This document shows, piece after piece, positions 1 to 11,005 of a stretch of 64,000 nt of DNA (positions are counted from its first letter, which is position 1; each line of letters starts with the position of its first letter). The notes under the pieces are model-generated. The model made no database searches. It saw nothing but the letters and a program-made list of their open reading frames with translations, and was not told the origin of the DNA. The position numbers and the translations under genes are program-made. This DNA comes from Hirudo medicinalis (taxonomy: Eukaryota; Annelida; Clitellata; Hirudinida; Hirudinidae). The DNA is taken from assembly GCA_011800805.1 (NCBI GenBank), contig MPNW01000056.1:324178-388177 (forward strand). The letters are read 5' to 3'.

Positions 1-251
1 AAATGCAACAAAGACAAAGATAAATTCGGTTGCAGATTGTATATGATTTTGATATGATATGACTTTATAAATATGTGTTCTTCATGTTTCGATATTTGGT
101 AACTTTCTTAAATAGATAATTCGCGAAATGTGGTACATGATTTAGTTTTTTTTATTTTGCACAAACATATGTAATTGTTTACTTTCGCGATTGTGCATGT
201 TTGTCCAGCAATATGGACGTATTCTAATCGTGGACAAATGCTTTTATCAAA

Positions 252-1746
252 ATGTCTACGTTGAGCCTCAAACAAATCTTAAATTTCTTGTGCTTGTGTA
301 TTATTTTTTACGTACCTATTAATTTTTACTACTCATTTGGACCCTTCACACCTGCTATCGAAGAAATGAGCGCCATGGCTCCTACCGTCTACGATTTCGC
401 TAGGTTGAAGTGGTCTTTCCTTGAGTATTTAACTTCGAAGCAAGTAAAATTTAAACATTGGAAGAGTTTTAATATTCTATTTGAGTATTCAATGCCCTGC
501 AGGAATTTGATAATGCAGGAAGTCACATCATCGCGCGGAATGTCGACGCCTTTTTCAGAGCGAGAACATTTCCTGCACTTAAAGGCGAAGAAGTAACATT
601 AGTAACACATGGCTCAGCCAAATATCTCCCCCAACTTTTAGACTTATCTCAGATTTGGGAGGGACCCTTATCTGCATCCATCTTTGTTACTCAAGATGAT
701 TTTTATCCAACGTTGCAAATTATAAGTGCAATAATGAAGTGCAACAGTCCCATTGTCGAGAAGGTGTCATTGCATTTGGTTACTCCTTACACTGATGTTT
801 TAATGAACTTTCCAACTTCCTTTTTGAATATTGGCTGCAAGGACATAAGGTTTGATTATTTTACAACTTACATATTGTTCCAATAGTCATGCATCTCACC
901 AATTCAGAAGTGCCACTCAAAAGCATATCACATCATCTGACAATTACGAAATCCAAAAAGTGGAATATCCAAACAATTTACTAAGGAATGTCGGGTTGTC
1001 GGTATGCAGCAATGGTTTTGTCTTTGTCATAGACATGGACATGATCCCCAGTCATGGATTGAATAAACACTTCCAAAGAATGATTTCAATGAAGCCATTC
1101 CAAAGATTACAAAAATTTGCATATGTGGTTCCTGTGTTTGAAGCATCAGTTCAAGGAGTTTTTATGAATAAGGTCAGTTAAATGTTCTATACCCAATCAG
1201 GTTTATACTGATTTATAATATTATAAAAACAAAAACCTAAATATTTCCAGTCTGACCTTTTAGTTCTTGTAAGGAAGGGTTTTGTAAGACCATTTTATAA
1301 GCACCTGTGTGATAAATGTCAAGGAGCTACCAACTATGAAAAATGGATTAATCTTGAGAACAAAGCAGATTTGGATGGTGCTTATGAAGTATCTTGGAGA
1401 CCTTCATGGGAACCATTTTACATTTTGCCCTGGAATGCTCCAAAATATGATGAACGATTCAAGCAATACGGCTTCAATCGTATCAGCCATGTTAGTACAA
1501 TCTGATTCACCTCAGAAAATCTTTGTTAGAATGTTCTTAAATTTTCAGACTTGTGAAGTGTTTTTGTCAGGATACAGATTTATTGTCCTTAATAAAGCAT
1601 TTCTAATTCATGATGGATTCAAGTCAGAACAGAAATTTCACCACAACAAAAAGAATGATGAGATCAAAAATAGACAGAATTACAATTTGTTCCTAAGATC
1701 ATTGAAACAAAAATATCCTCAATCACTCATGAAGTGCAATATTTAA
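252..1746 (+). CDS. B4GAT1: Beta-1,4-glucuronyltransferase 1 homologue (B4GAT1), 5 exons
   Basis: Type II Golgi glycosyltransferase. In known animals B4GAT1 adds the glucuronic acid that primes matriglycan synthesis on alpha-dystroglycan. Exons 252-443, 503-849, 887-1172, 1251-1490 and 1549-1746 give an open frame of 420 residues (full phase check), close to the roughly 415 of vertebrate B4GAT1. A hydrophobic signal anchor lies near residues 10-28 (LNFLCLCIIFYVPINFYY). The metal-binding DxD motif reads IDMDMIPSHG in exon 3. The C-terminal half carries the family signature WEPFYI, then YDERFKQYGFNRIS, and ends KQKYPQSLMKCNI. Introns are very small (59, 37, 78 and 58 bp); the 37-bp one is needed because read-through meets TAG. 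The gene converges with the zinc-finger gene, whose stop lies about 130 bp away. Family assignment is strong; the substrate is inferred from family. Confidence 0.9.
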
Positions 1747-1880
1747 TAACTCCTGAATTAAAATGACTAAGAAACATCACATAAATAAAATTTGCTTATT
1801 CTGCTGTCACTGAGCATTCAGAATTCATTTAATTATTGATTCAAAATACAGTTTTTGCATTATTGTCTGTAAGTAAAAAG

Positions 1881-3929
1881 CTAGTTCATTATGGCTTTGT
1901 GCATTCTTTCAAAGTGTTTCTTTAAATGAGCACCCCTTCCAAAGGCTTTGTCACATTTTTCACATTTAAATGGTCTTGTGGCTTCATGCACTTTCAAATG
2001 AGCATATAGTCCTGAGGAATGTGTAAAAGATTTCTTACATTCTTGGCATACAAATGGCTTTTCTCCTGTGTGTCTTCTGGAATGAATCCTGAAAGATGTC
2101 ACATCAATGAAATCTCTTCCGCAAACAGGGCATTTGAAAGGCCTTTCATCCGAATGTCGTTTGCAATGACTTCTCATGTTTGACTTGTATGCAAACGTTT
2201 TGTCACAAATTTCACATTTATAAGGCCTTTCTCCAGTGTGAGTTCTAATATGCATTTTGAGAGTGTCTGAAGTTTTGAATCCCTGACCACAGCAGTTGCA
2301 CATGTAGGGCCTATCACCAGTGTGTTTTCTCATGTGTTTCATCAGCACACTTCGGTCATAAGTTTTCAGGTCACAATGGTCACATTTAAGCGGTTCTATT
2401 CCTAAATGTTTGTTGTAGTGCTGCTTAAGAGATTCTTTATTTCGGTATGATAATGGACATTGGTCACATTTGAATGGTCGATCATATGAGCTTTGAGGTA
2501 TTTTGCATTCGACTGATTTACTTAGTCCAGACTTGCTCATTCCATTACCTGTGAAGAACAAGCCTACATTAAAAAAATAATTGTTTACATCATTTAATAG
2601 ATGAGTAGAAGATCATGCCAATTGAAAATTGATGACCACATAATGTATACTACACAACAAATATTTATTACCAAGCAGTTGAGAACTTGAAGATATCCAA
2701 TTTGCCTCACCACATATTTCTTCAGAGTTCTTGCATAGGCAATTCTAAATTAATAGGTTTAAAACAATGACAACTAAGGTAGCCATAAAAAAAATTAATT
2801 GAACTCGGGCAACTCCCAACGTTCTTTAATACGTAAAGGTTAAATATTCACGTATATAACTAAAGCATTCCATGAAGAGTCTTGAGCGTGCATGTGACTA
2901 AGTAAAATAATTTATGTTCCCAGGTGGATTAATAAATGCTATTTTCTAATTGCTTATTATTTCTAAATACAGAGTAAAGCTTATTCCCCATAAGCTGCTT
3001 TTGTCATTAGTTTGAAAATGTATTTATTCCCAGTAAGAAATAGATTGATTTGTTTTTATATTCATGAAATATCAAAAAACCATGCATTTTCACAAAAGTA
3101 AGCAATAAAAAATTACAAAAGATTTGGAAGTGTTTTAAATGTTCAGGAATATCATCAATGATATTTGAATCAGTTGTTTACTAAGTATCTTCAAGTAAAT
3201 TTATCAGATAGATTTATTATCAATATGAGGAACAAATTTTGAAATTTGCCATAACTTCTGAAATAGCAAGGAATTTTTGAAAATTTGCACTGGGTTTATA
3301 GTTTGGTTGAAAATTCTTTTAAAATTTGGGGCTTCTACAAATGTGGCTACATATTCTTAAAATAAGGAATCACAGGATTAGGAATATATAACATAAAAGA
3401 GCTTAAGTCAATATTGCAAAATGGCTATATCAAACTAATAGGTAGCATTAAAGGTAGCAATTTACTGAGGAAAGAGCACATGAATCTCCATTCAAAATGC
3501 AATATACTTTAAAGCCAACAGAAAAGTCATTATGGCAAAGTCTATAACTCAAAGTCCTCTGGTATTGGGAGAATAAGTGCTAGAAAAAAGCCCGAGGACA
3601 CAGAATAGGGCCTGTTTTTAGTCCTAAGCAATGTCAGTAAAGAAGTGGTCTGTTTGATAAAATGCTACTTAACAAACCTCTTCCATTTGGGAACCAGAAC
3701 CATATTCAAAAAGGGAAGATTGACAGTTTGATTCCTTCATCATTTTAGAGTATTTTCCTACTTGCAATATCTTGCCATCCAAAAGTGAAACTGGTGCTTG
3801 CAATGACTTTTTAGCTGATGATTCAGTCAAGGAAAGTAACAGATTTTTATTTTTCACATTTGTATTACTTGCAAAAATAAGCGAGGGATTAAAAAATGCA
3901 ATCACAAAACTTTTTCTTAAGTACGTCAT
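1881..3929 (-). CDS. C2H2 zinc-finger protein, seven fingers
   Basis: Probable DNA-binding transcription factor. The 3' coding exon (1881-2548) encodes seven tandem C2H2 fingers, from CDQCPLSY to CEKCDKAF, most joined by TGE/DRPY/F-type linkers, and ends soon after the last finger with HKAIMN. The exon opens at a clear acceptor (TTCTTCACAG). A likely upstream exon, 3674-3929, starts at ATG and encodes a serine/lysine-rich, finger-free stretch; a weak donor (GTTAAG) makes the phases agree and predicts about 307 residues. The finger array is certain. The 5' structure is tentative, because the roughly 1.1 kb between the two exons could hide another exon. Target and orthology cannot be told from generic fingers. 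Confidence 0.8.
2549..3673 (-). other. Presumed intron of the zinc-finger gene
   Basis: A+T-rich DNA without a convincing open frame or repeat. I read it as the intron between the finger exon and the upstream exon. No other gene seen. Confidence 0.4.
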
Positions 3930-4985
3930 CAAGCGAGCTAAGTGAAAATTCAAAAGACTTCACAAAAAAACGTCAAAGTCAACACAGCCAAGCCCTCTAA
4001 CCATACCATTTACTTAATTCCAAATCTGGTCAAACGCGAGCAGGTAAAAATACAAAAGGCGGATCTAACATAAGAAAATGTAGTTGAAATGTTTATTTGC
4101 GCTAAAAAGAAAATATAATGGCGGATAAGTAGCCAGCCATCACATTCCAGAAGTGAGAAATAATGAACTTGCTGAACGTTTCCCTCGGATGTCAAAATAA
4201 AATCCAGGATGCTCGACGTTTAGTTGGCCACTCTTGTAAATCCGATAACATGTTGGGAAAAAATCCGCCCTAACAATAATTTGGGGCAAAAGCAGTTTAG
4301 CAGACTAGATTTGTCGGACATTTATATTCGCAATAAGTAAACAAGCATTAGCCTACACATTAACATTATAATAATTTATGCATTTGTTAACATGATTTTT
4401 TAAAATTTATAATTAAAAAAGAATTTTTATAAATTATGAATTTTTCAAATTCATGCTTTCATTTATTATGGAGGCTCATATTATTATTCAATCAAGCATA
4501 ATCAAGTCGATTATCCTTCGTCATACTGACAACTCGCGACGCTGGACCATCAAGGCTCTTGACACGCAGACCTTTTTCAGATATATTAGATATAAGTAAA
4601 AAGTAAGACAAAATTGGACCATTAAAAATTAATATGTGAAACAGTTGATTCAATAGAGGAGCAAGTGAGCAGCTCTACGAGTTAGGATTTATGAGAAACA
4701 GCAAAATATTGAATTATCAAAGCCGTCAAAATACCCCATACCTCAAGTAAAAAGAACAAAGAACATCAACCTGGAATGGAAAAAACATATGCTTGATAAT
4801 GGAGACTTTATGGAGGTCAATAATTATTTTATACGAAACAAATTTTAAGATTTATGATCCTGATGCCGCTTTACTGGCATAATTTAGAGATGGAGCAAGA
4901 GATTTATTGTAGCAGAAAATTCGAAAAGGTTTCATGAAGGTCTGAAGACAGAATCAGCTTTTTCTGAGAAAACAGGCCTTCAAAG
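3930..4985. other. Intergenic, no gene recognised
   Basis: Holds the likely 5' flank of the zinc-finger gene. Short open frames here show no family resemblance and include runs such as those near 4370-4440 that are nearly pure A/T. Weak coding-like sequence near 4880-4985 may be the decayed 5' part of the LINE that follows. Confidence 0.4.
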
Positions 4986-5626
4986 ACCCATCTCACATAT
5001 ATACTCAAAGATTTCTCACAAATTGGAGCAGGGTAAATCAACGATTGGAGTCTTTCTGGATCTAGCCAAGGCTTTAGATACAGTGAATCACGGAATTTTG
5101 CTTGAGATACTGCAGCATTATGGCATTCGTGGCAAATGCTTATCATGGTACCAAAGCTATTTATGTGGTCGGACCCAGATGGTTTCCTTCAAGGACACCC
5201 TCTTCAGCTGCACCTCTAGGAGTTCCACAAAGTTCTATAATGGGCCTTCTATTTTATGTTAATAACATAAATAACTCTTCAGACATTATCGATTTCTTAC
5301 TATTCGCGGATGACACAAATGTATCATTTTTCAGCTTTATATCGGGTATGGATGTCGATGAAATTACTCAATAATGAACAATGAACTTTTAAAAGTTACA
5401 AACTGGTGCAATGCAAATGTTCTGTCTATTAATGCCAAAAAACTGTTTATATGTTATTTCGTAGGGCCAGGACAAAACTTATAGATCATAGCCTTTATAT
5501 TGGGAATTCTATTTTGGCTCGTATTGACACCTGCCAATTTCTTGTTTTTGTGGATCAATATCTCACCTTCAAACCCCATATTCAATATTTAACTAACAAA
5601 GTATCGAAAAATATAAGAATCATCTA

Positions 5627-6933
5627 CTCAGCAAGCACAAGAAATCGGCACCCGACTGGGTCCCCACGCGGGAAGAAAAGCGGAGCCCGATTAGGCAGCC
5701 TACCGGGGCCCCGCTGGTTTATGACCGCGGGCACCAGTCGGGTTCCGCCGGTTTGTGTTGTGGGCACCACACAGGCCCCACATTAGTTGCCTGGCCCAAT
5801 CCCTACATCATTAATCACGAGTTTCCCAACAATATATGTAAGACTGAAGAATACAAATTGTTGGGTTATTACATCAATTTTATTGAGAAAAATTCAGCTG
5901 TTATTGATTCAAGGGGTTTCTTTTCCGACTGCCAGCTCCTCTTCTGTCTCTGGCATTTCCAAACCACTTGCGAAGTTCCATCTCATAATCTTGGCTGGTT
6001 GCAGTTGAAGTGCTTTGGTTCCTTTGTACTACCCCTAAAATTTTCCAGACAAAAAGATTCATCATACTGCTAAGCTTATTATTACTCCATAATTAAATTA
6101 AATTAAAATTCAATCTCTGGTGTGCAGGTTAGCCAAATGGGTTATGGTAATGGCAACAGTCGTAATGTGACGAAACCCAGTCTGCACAGCCTTCTGGAAG
6201 GAGCGCTATATAAATGGTTTCAAGAAGCACCTCTGACGCTATGCATATGGCGCTACATAAATTAAGTACAAATTTATAGTAGCATCAAACCAAAGTGTTA
6301 ATCATAAAAGTTACAAAATGGAAGCCAGTTGACTAACCAAACACAAAATTCATCATTTCAGTTTGTCGAAAGGCCTTTTTGCCNAGAAGGTTTTTGAAAA
6401 ATTATCGTTGCTTAATCTTCTTCCCTAAAGCAAATGTGCCAAAAATGCGATTATTAAATTGATTAACTCACTTTTTCGGTGTTCAACTCGTTCAACTGAC
6501 AGCGCTTGTATCGTTGAATTCGGTAACAAATCCACAACGAATGCACAATGAGTCCAATTTTACCGCTAAATATGAGACCCGCGCTGTTGTATAATGAAAC
6601 TATAGTTATATATAACTATACAATTTTACAAACAGAGTAATTGCAAGTATTCACTAAATGTTTACATTATAGAAATATCATTAATTATGAATAAAATTTA
6701 TCTTATATACATACATGCACGCAAACACATAAACACATTATTTTCCGGAGGGGATAAGCAACTAGGCTACGCACGGGACCCTTGTGGGCTCTTTGACACA
6801 TTAACGAGCTTCTTTCCCCTACGGGTCCCGTCCCTATCCCGACATTTTGCCCGGCCATAACCCGCTGAACTGGGCAAACCGGGCAACCCGTCTTCAGACC
6901 CCCCGGGGTCCCTGTCTGTCGGTCCTTGCTGGG
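5627..6933. mobile_element. 1.3-kb non-autonomous TIR element nested in the LINE
   Basis: The insertion has imperfect terminal inverted repeats: the left end begins CTCAGCAAGCAC and the right end, on the other strand, CCCAGCAAGGAC. It is flanked by TA on each side (5625-5626 and 6934-6935). Removing it with one TA restores the RT frame of the LINE across the join (IIY to RIRRY). The ends are notably G+C-rich (5645-5790 and 6740-6930) in A+T-rich surroundings. No transposase is visible. It contains a SINE (6121-6265) and an N at 6384. A TA target fits Tc1/mariner-type or related families, but the terminus is not one I can name. Confidence 0.6.
6121..6265 (+). mobile_element. tRNA-derived SINE, short subfamily, copy 1
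   Basis: Degenerate tRNA-like head (GGTTAGCCAAATGGGTTA as box A, GTGACGAAACCCA as box B region) followed by the shared tail GCGCTATATAAATGG and a final GGCGCTACATAAATT. It matches the copies at 25745-25930 and 50113-50285. It sits inside the 1.3-kb TIR element, so it inserted after that element or travelled with it. Confidence 0.7.
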
Positions 6934-7600
6934 TATCGTATCCGCCGTTACATAACTTCATCCATAGCTATAACATTATACTATTCATTTATATATCCAT
7001 ATTTAAATTATTGTAATATCTATGTATTGTCTGGGCTTCTAATTATTCTTCTTACCTACTTCCCTTGCTTAAACTTCAGAAAAGATATCTAAGTATTGCT
7101 CTACACTTACCGTACAGCTCCCACACTGACCATTACTTTAAAAATTTAAATATCCTAAAAGTTAATCAAATTAACTATTACCAGGCAGATAATTTTGATA
7201 CAAATTTGATTGTTGCATGCTTCCCGGTTTATTTAACAAGTTTTTTGAAAAACAATAAATTTTCACATCGACACGCACTCCGATCCACCCAAAAATATAA
7301 ACCGTCCTTTGCCAAAACCAATATACAACTTCACTCCATCATGTGCTTAGGTCCAAAAATATTTTCATAGATCCCAACTACAATATTCCAGTAACCCAAC
7401 TTATCTTCGTTTAAACGTATGTTTAAAGCATTCATTGTCGAGTCGCCACCATTTCAATAATGTCATTAATTATTATCCGTAGACTAATGTCAACCTTTAA
7501 ATATGGTCTGGATAGTCCTATCAGGACTCACTCCTTTAGGACTGACCCTTGAGCTTATGGCATTTTACTTTCCTGTTGATATTTAATGTGCGTATTTATT

Positions 7601-8026
7601 CGTTCGGCTCATTAAAAAAAAGACTATATCAAAACCTTCTCCAGCAGTCCTTTTGCTAAGAGCCACCATAAAATTACTTTTTCCAAAATTTCTCAAATGG
7701 CTACCAATTCTTTAACCTGTTTAAATCTTCACTTAAGGTGCTCATTGTAGAGTTGTACTTTCTCATCCAAGGCTTGGAATATGTTATTTGATCTGAAACA
7801 TTTTATTCGACCAACAATCAATTAAATGTAAAAAAAAACTATTTTTTTCAGTTAGCAGCTATTTCAATAGCGTTGATATCAATCTAGAAAATCTTTTCCT
7901 TAAAAAAGTAAATGTTTGTGATGAGATTTCTGAAGACTCCTAGGTCTCTGGAAATAATGGCATGTCAGTCTTCTTACCCAATATTTGAATGCTGCAAAAA
8001 AACATCTTAATGCAGCATAATACATA
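7601..8026. other. Intergenic, 3' flank of the KH-protein gene
   Basis: No gene seen. Probably includes the 3' UTR of the minus-strand KH gene; A+T-rich with a run of A at about 7829-7838. Confidence 0.35.
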
Positions 8027-10379
8027 TTACAAATAAAAATACTTTTCACACCACAATCTCATGAGGTGGCTTGCATTTTCAATTTCTTCAGAACTGCCTT
8101 GAATCACAAAACTACAAATAGATTTTCTGTCATCTATTTTCAATTCTATAACAGTGTTAGATTCCTCAGAGATATGTTCCATTCTCGAACCATTTTCTCC
8201 AAGTATAACTGGTAATAGCTAAAGCAAAAATGATAAGATATGTTAGAAATAAGAATACAAACAATCAAAAACTTGTTTAATAATTTACATGAAGTGGCAA
8301 AACAAATTCCTTGCAAACAAGTTCACAGACAAAGTCTTTCTTCTGGGAATGAAGATGTGCAGTTGTAAACTCCTTAAAAACATCAATAACTAAGCAAGAC
8401 AACCAACTTTAGAATAAGAGAAAGGAAATTTTCTTGACTGAATGAGTGAATTAGCCTGATTCAATTGCTCTAAATATACATCTTTTATGCTAGATGTTTC
8501 TGCAACAATCGATTTATAAAAATGCCTTTTGATAGAACAAGCAATTTTAAGTCTGTCTTACCCCAAGTCTCTTTGCTAATCACTTTTGAATTAGGAGTTT
8601 GTGATCTGTAAGCATCAATTATTAAATAACCTAAGAAATCATTAGGAACTTTTTTTTGGGAAATGTCACCTACAGTAGGTCTTTGCCAAATCCACCATAA
8701 TCTGAAGCCAGAGCATTTTGAGCATTATCAGCATGGTAAGGCCGAACACTTTTTTTAACTGAACACTGCAAGATATTGTAGTAATCAATCTATATTAAAT
8801 GGCCCCAAAATAATTATTTGCAAACCCATTTCAAAAGTCCACAAAGGTCATAAATGCAATGAGCTATGCTGCTTGGTTCACCTTTAACTTTAATGACCCT
8901 CTCAGACGATAATGGACAATTGAGAACATAGACATCAATAAGGGTACTAGATGACTTTAAATGCAAATGACAGATTCAGATAAAAGTATCAAACAAATTC
9001 ATCCAATTGCTTTTGAGGGCATTTAATCCCTATGAGATAATCCATTAATTCATAAATCCATAATGTATTATTACAATAACTTTTGTAACAAATCTATACA
9101 ATTGGCCTAATTCAGTATGCAAATTAGAATGAAATTGAGTCTCTTTCAAGCCCATCTAAAAATGAAATCAATTTTGATGCAAGTACGCCTGTATTCATGG
9201 TATTTTTAATAAAATTTAATTTGATCAGAAACTTAATTTTCAAGAAGGACATCCAAAAATACAATTTAGTGGTAGGCAACATTGTACACACAAACCTCCA
9301 AGATGCTATTAAGATGTTCAATGCTGTGAGAGGTTAAATAATTCACCTGGCTTCATCAAGAAGCCAGTTTATACCAGATTCAATAACATTTGATCTCTGT
9401 TGATAATGAATAACCAGAACAATATTTTTATGATTCAAATTTATCAACAAATAAAACAATTAATGGAACAGCACATTACCTGTGACAACAGTAAATCTTC
9501 CAATGCTGAACATAATGTTCTAATGTCATAGCCTTTGAAAGCTAATAGCCTTTTAAGCAAAGACAAGTGTTATTTTAATCTAGAAACATTTTACAATAAA
9601 TTACCTTTCTTGACTGTAGTTTCCAGTGATAGTTGCCACAACAGAAAACTGAAATGTAAAGCAGTCATTTCCTAAGTTAAACTGCAAATAGTGATAAAAA
9701 CACTAAATGTCAAATAATCAATTCCTAGATTTGAGGCAATATCAGACTGCTAAGAAAATATATTTGATATTTAACAAAAATCAAAGCACAGTAGATGTGT
9801 TAAAAGCAAATGCTTCAAAATGGGGCATTTCAATCTGTAAATGCATTTCTATTTCAATTATTACAAGCACAAAATAAAAAGCTAGTACTCCAACCAGCAA
9901 TGTGCCAACTTAAAATAAAATAATATATTGAGCAGATCAACAGAAGTTCTAGGGAATGGAATATAATCCTGATAATAATCAAGACAAAACTAAAATAAAG
10001 GCTTACTTCCTTCTTTAGTCTACAGATGTTGTCACCTGTGATTTTGTTGGCTGACTAAAAGCATAAAAACCAAACAATTAGCTACAATATCGCAAGTTTA
10101 CAAAAGGAAACTAAAATTCTCAACAGATGTAATAAAATCTGCACTCTGATTAATTATATTTGAGGAGAATGTTGAATTATCGTAAATGAGTTGGCATGGG
10201 CATACTATCTGACAGCTGGTCTCTATGACTTAAATGTCACACTATTTCAATACATTTTACATAAATAAATATAACATTGATACGACATATTACATTATAC
10301 CTAAGGCACTACTCAAAATACCGACATTAGAATTGATCAGGAAACGCAATTCGACAAGCTCTCGAAGAGCATGATCCAT
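8027..10379 (-). CDS. Divergent hnRNP K-like KH-domain RNA-binding protein
   Basis: Multi-exon gene on the minus strand. From 5' to 3': MDHALRELVELRFLINSN (10379 down), then NKITGDNICRLKKE near 10060-10010, FSVVATITGNYSQE near 9645-9600, YDIRTLCSALEDLLLSQ near 9530-9480, LNCPLSSERVIKVKGE near 8935-8880, VRPYHADNAQNALASDYGG near 8745-8690 and a last KH-like segment LPVILGENGSRMEHISEES near 8215-8155, ending RLWCEKYFYL. The order matches hnRNP K: KH1, KH2 followed by a PY...DYGGF stretch, then KH3. The long RGG/proline-rich linker seems absent, and KH1 lacks a clean GxxG loop. Not all exons are resolved, and translation could start upstream, since the first exon opens at an acceptor near 10430. 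Inferred role: single-stranded RNA or DNA binding. Confidence 0.6.
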
Positions 10380-10430
10380 CACCGAGCAATTTGCTGTTGT
10401 GCCACTAAATGCAACGCCACCCGATCCCAG

Positions 10431-11005
10431 CTAAAAAGAACCCGGCCAACTAAAAGTGCAGTTCTGGTCGATAATTCACATAATGCTTGTTTCAGAATAT
10501 ATTAATTTAACATAAGATCGAGTTTAATTTCGAAATATAGTTTTTAAATAACAATTACAAATTAATAATTAGAGTAATTTAAGCTGTCTTTCTTCTGTAG
10601 TTTAATCAAATCAAAAATGAATCGTTATCGTTTAATCATCACATTTATTTTAGTATACACAAAAAAAACGTTTATAAAATAACTAAATGACTGCTAGGCT
10701 AATATGCATAAAAGGCGCACATTTATTATCACATATAAAAAAAACCTATTCAGACATCATCCATACCGTTATGTTAACATCAATTTAAAATTTATAACCA
10801 AATCTAACATTTATATTTGATATTATTTCATGCTAGATACACACTGTTATCAAATAAAGCTATTTCTATGTTTTGCGTTAAAATTTGACACTTTTGTTGA
10901 TGTTGCGGGTTTCTTTGTTTATATGGACTGTTTTAAGAATTTATGAATTTATGTGGTAGCTGCTGTTGATATTAATTTAGAGTTTAACGATTATATTTTC
11001 AAATA
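10431..11005. promoter_or_regulatory. Shared intergenic region between KH-protein gene and SMARCB1
   Basis: The two genes point away from each other with about 600 bp between their first recognised exons, so the promoters of both must lie here, unless the KH gene has further 5' exons. A+T-rich; no TATA box that I would trust. Confidence 0.4.

Larger units (their letters stand above)
4990..7600 (+). mobile_element. Decayed non-LTR retrotransposon (CR1/Jockey-like LINE), split by a DNA element
   Basis: Reverse-transcriptase pieces in several frames. Near 5040-5200 the translation reads FLDLAKALDTVNHGILLEIL and SWYQSYLCGRTQMVSF. Near 5218-5330 come the PQSSIMGLLFYVNNI region and the catalytic LLFADDTNVSF. 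Near 5560-5625 is the NKVSKNIRIIY stretch. The frame is interrupted at 5627 and resumes at about 6936 with IRRYITSSIA and YYSFIYPYLNYCNIY, then the C-terminal domain to about 7370. The 3' flank to about 7600 holds a short untranslated tail. Frameshifts and stops show it is dead. Clade within CR1/L2/Jockey is not resolved. Confidence 0.8.
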
